Origin: Roseburia sp.
GTDB lineage: Bacteria > Bacillota > Clostridia > Lachnospirales > Lachnospiraceae
Length of the DNA: 9,042 nucleotides
Direction of reading: 5' to 3'
Assembly (NCBI GenBank): GCA_030844625.1
Contig: JAUUNJ010000085.1
Location: forward strand, 1 to 9,042
Part shown: positions 1-6,684 of the stretch, piece after piece
How the letters are laid out: the number at the start of each line of letters is the position of its first letter
Numbering within the stretch: position 1 is the stretch's first letter
Notes under the pieces: generated by a model
Seen by the model: the letters and a program-made list of their open reading frames with translations, nothing else
Told to the model about the DNA's origin: nothing
The model's database searches: none
Made by a program: the position numbers and the translations under genes

Positions 1-1
1 C

Positions 2-961
2 ATTATTGAAGGGTCGTCTATAGTGGGACAGAAAGAAGGGGAAGGTCCTCTGGGAAAAGTTTTTGATGTAGTGGAACAGGATCCGATGCTTGGAAGAGAG
101 ACTTGGGAGGAGGCGGAAAGCCTTCTTCAAAAAGAAGCAATACAAAAGGTGCTTTTTAAGTCAAATATGAATAAAGAAGATATCAGATATATTTTTGCAG
201 GTGATTTGCTGGGACAGTTGATTGCTACAACCTTTGGAATACTGGATTTTGAAATTCCGTTTTTCGGATTATATGGAGCCTGCTCGACGATTGGGGAAGC
301 ACTGAGTCTGGCGGCAATAACGGTGGAGGCAGGAAATGCGGATCATGTTATAGCCATAGCATCCAGTCATTTTGCCAGTGCAGAAAAACAATTTCGATTC
401 CCTCTTGCATATGGAAACCAGAGACCATATTCTGCCACATGGACTGTGACAGGATGTGGAGCGGTCATTGTGGGAACAAAAAGAGGATTTGCAAAAATAA
501 CCGGAATTACCACAGGTAAGATTGTAGATTATGGTGTTAAAGATGCACAAAATATGGGTGCATGTATGGCGCCGGCAGCAGCAGATGTGATTTACAGACA
601 TTTTCAGGATTTTAATTCTACACCACAGGACTATGATAAGATTATTACAGGAGATTTGGGAATTGTAGGAAAAACAATTTTGTTTGATCTGTTAAAGGAA
701 AAGGGATATGATATTTCCGGGGTTCACATGGATTGCGGAATTGAAATGTTTGATGCAGGAAGTCAGGATACTCATGCCGGAGGAAGCGGATGCGGATGTG
801 CGGCAACAGTACTTGCCGGATATGTATTTAAGCAGTTAAAGAAAAAAGCATTAAAAAAAGTTCTGTTTATACCCACAGGAGCATTGATGTCACCGGTAAG
901 TTTTAATGAGGGAAACAGTGTTCCCGGCATAGCTCATTGTGTGATGATCGAGGCAAATTAG
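2..961 (+). CDS. spoVAD: Stage V sporulation protein AD (SpoVAD), 5' partial
   Basis: SpoVAD is a thiolase-fold protein that binds dipicolinic acid and is needed, with the SpoVA membrane proteins, for its uptake into the developing forespore (family knowledge). The frame is open from the first bases of the window. The residues before the GTG at 23 (IIEGSSIV) and after it (GQKEGEGPLG) align with the N-terminal part of Bacillus SpoVAD as I remember it, so the true start lies upstream and GTG 23 is internal. About 319 residues are visible; the full family protein is about 335-340. Visible hallmarks are the thiolase-like GACST segment with its cysteine codon at 281-283, ASSHFASAEKQFR, TVTGCGAVIVG, MAPAAADVIYRHF, the ITGDLGIVG segment and the glycine/cysteine-rich AGGSGCGCAA near the C terminus, ending IAHCVMIEAN. 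It is followed by spoVAE after 59 nt, the usual spoVAC-spoVAD-spoVAE order, so spoVAC should lie just outside the window. The promoter (sigma-G in known cases) is not visible. Confidence 0.95.
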   Translation: MIEGSSIVGQKEGEGPLGKVFDVVEQDPMLGRETWEEAESLLQKEAIQKVLFKSNMNKEDIRYIFAGDLLGQLIATTFGILDFEIPFFGLYGACSTIGEALSLAAITVEAGNADHVIAIASSHFASAEKQFRFPLAYGNQRPYSATWTVTGCGAVIVGTKRGFAKITGITTGKIVDYGVKDAQNMGACMAPAAADVIYRHFQDFNSTPQDYDKIITGDLGIVGKTILFDLLKEKGYDISGVHMDCGIEMFDAGSQDTHAGGSGCGCAATVLAGYVFKQLKKKALKKVLFIPTGALMSPVSFNEGNSVPGIAHCVMIEAN

Positions 962-973
962 GGAAGTGTAAGC

Positions 974-1015
974 AGTGAAGAATGAATAGTGAACAGTGAG
1001 GAGTAAAGAGAGGAA
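974..1015. repeat. Degenerate 7-bp tandem repeat between spoVAD and spoVAE
   Basis: Six consecutive heptamers in exact 7-nt phase can be read here, with consensus AGTGAAN. The first four are close to the consensus and the last two (from 1002) drift away. The last unit (AGAGGAA, 1009-1015) contains the Shine-Dalgarno of spoVAE. The array fills most of the 59-nt spacer and has no coding role on the + strand. On the - strand it encodes a low-complexity HCSLFILHC-type peptide, a typical artefact of such arrays. A minisatellite-like origin is inference. Confidence 0.6.
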
Positions 1016-1020
1016 AAATT

Positions 1021-1374
1021 ATGAGTTTTGTGAAAGCTTTTTTAGTTGGAGGAGCAATTTGTGCCATTGTACAGATTTTTATTGATAAAACAAAAGTGAC
1101 GCCAGGGAGAATTATGGTTTGTCTTGTCTGTTTAGGAACATTGCTTGGGGCAATTGGTTTGTATGAACCTTTTGCAAAGTGGGCAGGATGTGGTGCCACA
1201 GTTCCTTTGCTGGGATTTGGTAATAATTTGTGGAAAGGTATGAAGGAGGCAATAAATGAATCCGGGGCGCTGGGGTTGTTTAAAGGTGGATTTACTTCCA
1301 GCGCAGTGGGTATATCGGGAGCGTTAATTTTTGGATATTTGGCATCTCACATATTTAAGTCAAAAATGCAGTAA
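1021..1374 (+). CDS. spoVAE: Stage V sporulation protein AE (SpoVAC/SpoVAEb family membrane protein)
   Basis: This is a small polytopic membrane protein of 117 residues in the SpoVAC/SpoVAEb family, part of the SpoVA channel that moves dipicolinic acid into the forespore and releases it on germination (family knowledge). ATG 1021 has AGAGG at 1009-1013, 7 nt upstream. Hydrophobic segments are seen at about residues 3-21, 31-48, 56-70 and 94-113. Family-typical features are the GGAICAIVQ segment in the first helix, GLYEPFAKWAGCGATVPLLGFGN in the middle, and the SAVGISGALIFGYL stretch near the end. The length and the position right after spoVAD favour SpoVAE (AEb type) over the longer paralogue SpoVAC, which normally precedes spoVAD. 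It is the last gene of the operon: a hairpin follows and the next gene has its own promoter. Confidence 0.93.
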   Translation: MSFVKAFLVGGAICAIVQIFIDKTKVTPGRIMVCLVCLGTLLGAIGLYEPFAKWAGCGATVPLLGFGNNLWKGMKEAINESGALGLFKGGFTSSAVGISGALIFGYLASHIFKSKMQ

Positions 1375-1412
1375 TCGGTATTTTTTATGGCAGATAAACC
1401 GAATAAAAGGTG

Positions 1413-1450
1413 GAAAATGGGAAACTGAGTCCGGAAGTTTCCTATTTTCT
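1413..1450 (+). terminator. Probable terminator of the spoVA operon
   Basis: A 14-bp stem pairs 1413-1426 with 1436-1449, all Watson-Crick except one G-U (1419 with 1443), around a 9-nt loop. It starts 38 nt after the spoVAE stop. The descending arm ends in ATTTTC, so the T-rich segment lies within the stem and the bases after it (TGCGCG) are not a clean T run. Termination is therefore likely but not textbook. Confidence 0.55.
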
Positions 1451-1455
1451 GCGCG

Positions 1456-1478
1456 TACTTAAGAAAGTTAAGTATTTT
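1456..1478 (+). terminator. Small hairpin with T run, possible secondary terminator
   Basis: A 7-bp perfect stem, TACTTAA (1456-1462) and TTAAGTA (1468-1474), with a 5-nt loop is followed by TTTT (1475-1478). All but one of its pairs are A-T, so it would be weak alone. It could act as a back-up to the hairpin at 1413-1450, or be chance in an AT-rich spacer. Confidence 0.25.
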
Positions 1479-1519
1479 AGAATAATGCCTTACAAAATTA
1501 AGTTTAAAAGCGGAAAAGG

Positions 1520-1548
1520 TTGATAATATTAACAATTTATAATATAAT
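1520..1548 (+). promoter_or_regulatory. Sigma-A promoter for gdhA
   Basis: TTGATA (1520-1525) is separated by exactly 17 nt from a perfect TATAAT (1543-1548). Transcription would start near 1555, giving a leader of about 98 nt before the gdhA ATG at 1653. The match is 5 of 6 at -35 and 6 of 6 at -10 with optimal spacing, the strongest promoter match in the window, which fits a highly expressed metabolic gene. Confidence 0.75.
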
Positions 1549-1551
1549 TTT

Positions 1552-1567
1552 CTTTAGTGTGCTAAAG
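1552..1567. promoter_or_regulatory. Inverted repeat at the gdhA transcription start, candidate operator
   Basis: CTTTAG (1552-1557) and CTAAAG (1562-1567) form perfect 6-bp arms around TGTG, beginning 3 nt after the -10 box and overlapping the predicted start point. A bound repressor here would block the promoter. The arms are short and AT-rich, so chance is possible; I do not recognise the motif. Confidence 0.4.
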
Positions 1568-1586
1568 TGATACGACTGATAAAAAT

Positions 1587-2987
<1,401 letters not shown>

Positions 2988-3038
2988 TTTAAGCGGAATC
3001 AAAGTACAATATTAAATATTGACGATTAAAATAAAAAG

Positions 3039-3081
3039 ATACAGTCTGATGAGAGAATTATCTCTGTCAGGCTGTATTTTT
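3039..3081 (+). terminator. Rho-independent terminator of gdhA
   Basis: The arm at 3039-3056 (ATACAGTCTGA then GAGA) pairs with 3061-3077, with one G-U and a small bulge around a 4-nt loop ATTA. It is followed by a T run (3077-3081). It lies 51 nt beyond the gdhA stop, on the correct strand. Confidence 0.85.
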
Positions 3082-3092
3082 ATCTGATAATT

Positions 3093-3139
3093 AAAAAAAC
3101 AAAGCCTACGGTTCAAAATAATTTGAACCGTAGGCTTTT
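3093..3139 (-). terminator. Strong, potentially bidirectional terminator of the penicillin-binding protein gene
   Basis: A perfect 17-bp stem pairs 3101-3117 with 3122-3138 around a 4-nt loop. Read on the - strand it begins 2 nt after the stop codon of the penicillin-binding protein gene and runs into a T-rich tail (the A run at 3093-3099 on the + strand). Read on the + strand it ends in TTTTCTT, so it could also back up the gdhA terminator. Confidence 0.92.
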
Positions 3140-3140
3140 C

Positions 3141-5711
3141 TTAATCATCTTTACCTGTTGATTTTTTTGCTGTTTCTTTCGAATTATCTTTGTTAGTTTG
3201 ATCTGCTGTGGTCGCTTTATTTTTGGATGTTGAAGTCTCATTATTTTGCTTATTCGTATCTGATTTCTTTGTTGTAGTTTCTGTACTCTTGTTATAATTT
3301 TTACTGGAATAAGAAGAGTAACCTGAGTGATAACTACATTTATCCGGTTGTGTTCCTTTTGCAAAATATTCAGACCGTGTGCTAGGACAAACGCCGCTGA
3401 TTGCAACTTTTCCGGAAGAAGTGCAGATACTATATTTTTTTACGTCCTCGCTTAACTCGAATTTTTTGGCTTTATATTTTTTTACTGTGTTGATCTGGTT
3501 CATGATTTTTGCCCAGAGTCTTTCGTGATATCCCTGATCACCTGATAATGTTTTATTTTCATCATATCCGGTCCAGATGGAAGCTGTAAGATATGGTGTG
3601 TATCCGCAGAACCACAGGTCATAATTACTGGAAGTAGTACCTGTTTTTCCGGAAAGGGGCATATTGCCATCTAATTTACCAGCAACCCATGTACCCTCTG
3701 TAATAACACTTGTCATACCCTGTGTCAGTAAACAGGCTGTAGAAGATTTCAGAACAGGGTGGGATTCCGGTGTTGTATTATCAAGAATTACACGACCGTT
3801 ACTGTCAATTACCTGAGAATAAAATGCCGGTTTTGTATAATTCCCCAGATTGGCAATGGTCGCATAGGCGGCAGTCATTTCCAAATTGGTAACGCCGTCT
3901 GTGATACCGCCCAGAGCCAAAGCCTGCTGAATATCAGACGTGACAGAACCGTCATTCTCAACTCTGTTATCAACTAATGTAGTAATTCCAAGTTTGCAAA
4001 GATAATCATAACCAAGCTGTGGGGTGATTTCAGTCAGTGTTTTAACAGCACAAATATTCATCGAATCCGCGATGGCTTTTCGGACCGTTACTGTACCCCG
4101 ATAACCACTGTACCAGTTCTTAACAGCCCGTCCATTGGAATAGCTGTATGGCTCATCTACAATTGTTGTAGCCAGAGTATACCCCATTGTGTCAATTGCC
4201 GGTGCGTAGGTTGACAAAATCTTAAAGGTAGAACCCGGCTGACGGGTTGAACCGGTTGCCCTGTCTAAAGAGAGACTGACATTCTTTTTTCCTCTTCCGC
4301 CTACAATTGCCTTAACATATCCTGTGCTCTGGTCCATTACAGTAAAGGAAACCTGTGGCTGTGGTGTATAGTAAAGGGTTTCATATTCTGAATAACCATC
4401 TTCTTCTTTAATACCTTTTTTATAATATTTTTCTTTTAAATGTTTCTTATATTCTTTAACACATTGTTTCGCATATTCTTTTGAAGAAAATAATAGTTTG
4501 AAACTGCTTTCTCCCAGAACGGATTTGTGATAATTAATGATATCACTTTCATCATAATTATCGACGGAACCATCCGGATTTCCCACTGACCATGCCCAGT
4601 TAATAGAGTAGGTAATAGGATAAGGATAATTAGCAGAATCTGATAATTCTTTATCGCAGATTTTCTGAATTTCAGAATCCTGTGTGGCGTAAATTTTCAG
4701 ACCGCCGCTGTATACGGCATTATATGCCTGAGTATAAGTATAACCCTTTAATTCTTGCAGATCGTCCATAACCTGATTTACAACTTCATCCACAAAATAT
4801 GAATATACATTGTCATTGCTCTTTGTAAGCTTTGTATTAACTTTTTGAATGCGGGCATAAACATTATCTTCCATAGCTTCATCAAATTGAGCCTGTGTAA
4901 TATGGCCTGCATCCTTCATGTTGGTAAGAACTTTTTTTCGCCTTTTGGCGTTTTCATCCGGATTTGAAATCGGGTTATAGAGAGAAGGATTCTGGGTAAT
5001 TGCAGCGATAACACCGGCTTCTGAAATTGTAATATCCTTAACGTCCTTATTAAAATATCTAAGAGATGCTGCCTGAACTCCAAGGGTGTTTGAACCCAAA
5101 TTAATCGTATTCAAATAGGTTTCCAGAATGGTATCCTTGGAGGTGACTTTTTCAAGCTGTATGGCAAGGTACTGTTCCTGAAGTTTTCTCTTAAAAGATG
5201 AAGTAAGAGAAGATTCCTCTGTCCAATCAGTAAATACATTATTTTTCAGGACCTGCTGGGTAAGGGTGCTGGCCCCCTCAGAAGGGTTCAGTGTTTTGAG
5301 CGCTACAAATGCAGCACGTCCGATACCCTGAATGTCAATGCCGTTGTGATCATAGAATCGGGCATCCTCCGTATCAATAAATGCCCAGCGTAAATGTTCC
5401 GGAACCTGATCAAGTGAAACTTTGATACGGTTGGAACCGGATGTAATAAGCTTGGCAATCTGTTTGTTGTTGGAGTCATAGACTGTAGTGGAATATGAAG
5501 ACGGAACAATAGATACATCATCTATGGATGGTGCACTTTTAATGATTCCATGAACAACTCCTAAAACCAGAAATCCTCCTGTGAGAACTGTCAGTAAAAT
5601 AATATATAAAAATATTTTCAATACTGAAACCAAAGATTTAGACGCGATTTTCTTGTTCACTGATACAAGATCTTTTTGTTTTTCCATGGTTTCTCTATAT
5701 CCAAAATTCAT
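3141..5711 (-). CDS. Class A penicillin-binding protein (PBP1A/PonA/MrcA type), bifunctional transglycosylase-transpeptidase
   Basis: This enzyme polymerises lipid II into glycan strands and cross-links the stem peptides outside the membrane. The start chosen is the ATG at 5711-5709, because AGGAGG (5724-5719) lies 7 nt before it; an ATG 8 codons further up sits ahead of that site. The product is 856 residues. A basic cytoplasmic tail is followed by one membrane anchor at about 30-57. The GT51 domain spans about 70-285, with EDARFYDH (catalytic Glu about 115), GASTLTQQVLKN, KRKLQEQYLAIQLEK and the YLNTINLG motif. The transpeptidase domain, about 450-735, has STFK (Ser about 494), SMN (550-552) and KTGT (689-692), so both active sites look intact. 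A charged linker lies between. After the catalytic domain come a three-cysteine segment and a Ser/Thr/Lys/Asn-rich tail of about 60 residues, probably disordered and wall-facing. It is transcribed alone, convergent with gdhA and divergent from yigZ. Confidence 0.96.
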   Translation of the reverse strand: MNFGYRETMEKQKDLVSVNKKIASKSLVSVLKIFLYIILLTVLTGGFLVLGVVHGIIKSAPSIDDVSIVPSSYSTTVYDSNNKQIAKLITSGSNRIKVSLDQVPEHLRWAFIDTEDARFYDHNGIDIQGIGRAAFVALKTLNPSEGASTLTQQVLKNNVFTDWTEESSLTSSFKRKLQEQYLAIQLEKVTSKDTILETYLNTINLGSNTLGVQAASLRYFNKDVKDITISEAGVIAAITQNPSLYNPISNPDENAKRRKKVLTNMKDAGHITQAQFDEAMEDNVYARIQKVNTKLTKSNDNVYSYFVDEVVNQVMDDLQELKGYTYTQAYNAVYSGGLKIYATQDSEIQKICDKELSDSANYPYPITYSINWAWSVGNPDGSVDNYDESDIINYHKSVLGESSFKLLFSSKEYAKQCVKEYKKHLKEKYYKKGIKEEDGYSEYETLYYTPQPQVSFTVMDQSTGYVKAIVGGRGKKNVSLSLDRATGSTRQPGSTFKILSTYAPAIDTMGYTLATTIVDEPYSYSNGRAVKNWYSGYRGTVTVRKAIADSMNICAVKTLTEITPQLGYDYLCKLGITTLVDNRVENDGSVTSDIQQALALGGITDGVTNLEMTAAYATIANLGNYTKPAFYSQVIDSNGRVILDNTTPESHPVLKSSTACLLTQGMTSVITEGTWVAGKLDGNMPLSGKTGTTSSNYDLWFCGYTPYLTASIWTGYDENKTLSGDQGYHERLWAKIMNQINTVKKYKAKKFELSEDVKKYSICTSSGKVAISGVCPSTRSEYFAKGTQPDKCSYHSGYSSYSSKNYNKSTETTTKKSDTNKQNNETSTSKNKATTADQTNKDNSKETAKKSTGKDD

Positions 5712-5734
5712 TTGTAAACCTCCTATTCCGTTCA

Positions 5735-5743
5735 ATTATAACA
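5735..5743 (-). promoter_or_regulatory. Extended -10 promoter for the penicillin-binding protein gene
   Basis: On the - strand the sequence reads TGTTATAAT, a perfect TATAAT (5740-5735) with the TG of an extended -10 element. No good -35 box is present at 17 nt (TTTATT), which fits extended -10 use. Transcription would start near 5728, leaving a leader of only about 17 nt that contains the AGGAGG. Confidence 0.55.
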
Positions 5744-5881
5744 AAAGCACAGGATTAAATAAAGCAAAAAAAGCCTATGACAAAAAAAGTTCACATTTAT
5801 AATAAGAAGAATGTTGAAAAAAAAGGAAAAATAAAGCGTGAAAGCAGGAGAAATCCTGCGGATTTTAGGAGGGAAAGGGAG
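5744..5881. other. AT- and purine-rich divergent spacer with a GAAA-capped hairpin
   Basis: The spacer has two identical CAAAAAAAG tracts (5765-5773 and 5781-5789), an A8 run near 5817-5824, and a perfect 6-bp hairpin, GCAGGA (5844-5849) and TCCTGC (5854-5859), closed by a GAAA tetraloop. Eight bases later comes AGGAGG (5867-5872), which has no usable start codon in range: the nearest, TTG 5882 and ATG 5901, meet stops after 2 and 4 codons. I see no gene here. A weak + strand ATGACA with TATAAT (5777-5782, 5798-5803) has only 15 nt spacing and is doubtful. Confidence 0.4.
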
Positions 5882-5910
5882 TTGGAATAAGCAGGAAACT
5901 ATGATATATT
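5882..5910 (+). promoter_or_regulatory. Probable sigma-A promoter for yigZ
   Basis: TTGGAA (5882-5887), 17 nt, then TATATT (5905-5910). The matches are 4 of 6 and 5 of 6 with optimal spacing. The start would be near 5917, about 32 nt before the chosen yigZ ATG. Confidence 0.45.
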
Positions 5911-5948
5911 TATAAGCGGAATATTAACCGATGATTAAGAGGTATTGT

Positions 5949-6578
5949 ATGGAAGAATATTATGTTGTGGAATCTGCTGGAACAGGGGAAATCGTAGAAA
6001 AAAAATCCAGATTTATTTCCCATGTTATTCCGGTGGATTCAGAACAGCAGGCTTTAGAGAATATAGAAAAAATAAAGAAAAAGTATTGGGATGCAAGACA
6101 TAACTGCTTTGCATTTGTCATAGGAAAGAACAATGAAATACAGCGTTTCAGTGATGATGGTGAACCTCAGGGAACAGCAGGAAAGCCTATACTTGAAGTA
6201 CTTACCACAAAAAATGTGCATAATACACTGATTGTAGTAACAAGGTATTTCGGGGGTACTTTGCTTGGAACAGGAGGGCTTGTGAGAGCTTATGGACAGG
6301 CATCAAAAGCAGGACTTGATAATGCACAGGTTCAAAAGGTGTGTCCCGGAATAAAAATGGAGTTAATTGCAGATTACAACAGCATAGGAAAAATAAAATA
6401 TATAATGGGACAGATGGAGATTGCAGCGGAAGATGAGCAGTATGCTGAGAATGTAATTATTACTGTAACCATGAAATCATCTGTCTGTCAGGAGTTTTCC
6501 AAAAAGATAACAGACGCAACAAACGGCAAAACGGTTTTTCAAAATAAAATAGATGTAGATTATAAAGAAAACGTATAA
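5949..6578 (+). CDS. yigZ: YigZ/YvyE family protein (IMPACT, UPF0029)
   Basis: This belongs to the conserved YigZ/IMPACT family. The eukaryotic relative IMPACT regulates the kinase GCN2; the bacterial role is not settled, though the C-terminal fold resembles an elongation factor domain and a translation or RNA link is usually suspected. The start chosen is ATG 5949, with AAGAGG at 5937-5942 and a 6-nt gap; it gives MEEYYVVESAG, matching the usual N terminus. ATG 5931 in the same frame would add six residues but lacks a good ribosome binding site. The product is 209 residues, the normal size. The N-terminal UPF0029 domain, about 15-125, carries HNCFAFVIG, the signature SDDGEPQGTAGKP (68-80) and VVTRYFGGTLLGTGG (96-110). 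The C-terminal DUF1949-like domain covers about 137-200. It lies 106 nt upstream of typA, which has its own promoter; read-through is possible because I see no terminator between them. Confidence 0.93.
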   Translation: MEEYYVVESAGTGEIVEKKSRFISHVIPVDSEQQALENIEKIKKKYWDARHNCFAFVIGKNNEIQRFSDDGEPQGTAGKPILEVLTTKNVHNTLIVVTRYFGGTLLGTGGLVRAYGQASKAGLDNAQVQKVCPGIKMELIADYNSIGKIKYIMGQMEIAAEDEQYAENVIITVTMKSSVCQEFSKKITDATNGKTVFQNKIDVDYKENV

Positions 6579-6590
6579 ATATTAATGGTG

Positions 6591-6618
6591 TTGAAAAATA
6601 TTTTCAATGTGGTAAAAT
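6591..6618 (+). promoter_or_regulatory. Sigma-A promoter for typA, overlapped by a palindrome
   Basis: TTGAAA (6591-6596), 16 nt, then TAAAAT (6613-6618), with TG at 6610-6611 giving an extended -10. The start would be near 6625, leaving a 60-nt leader. The -35 box and part of the spacer form a 17-bp palindrome, TTGAAAA, ATA, TTTTCAA (6591-6607), which could be an operator or chance in AT-rich DNA. Confidence 0.65.
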
Positions 6619-6684
6619 GCCTAAGGATATAAAGAGGAAAATTTCTAAACGATTAAGAACGCCGCAGGCGGAATGGAGATTAAA

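Noticed and set aside
23..961. GTG at 23 as the spoVAD start
   Set aside because: The frame is open upstream to the window edge and the residues on both sides of position 23 match the family N-terminal region, so the gene is simply cut by the window.
903..1199. 98-codon frame on the - strand across the spoVAD-spoVAE junction
   Set aside because: It is antisense to spoVAE and the end of spoVAD, and its middle is a low-complexity translation of the heptamer repeat.
3007..3021. 15-bp palindrome CAATATT-A-AATATTG after gdhA
   Set aside because: It is made almost entirely of A and T, lies downstream of the stop and has no T run or promoter nearby; it is likely chance.
3113..3406. 97-codon - strand frame overlapping the end of the penicillin-binding protein gene
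   Set aside because: It is an out-of-frame reading of the A-rich low-complexity tail and runs into the terminator hairpin.
5581..5802. 73-codon + strand frame over the start of the penicillin-binding protein gene
   Set aside because: It is antisense to the N terminus of that gene, has no ribosome binding site, and its second half is the AT-rich promoter spacer.
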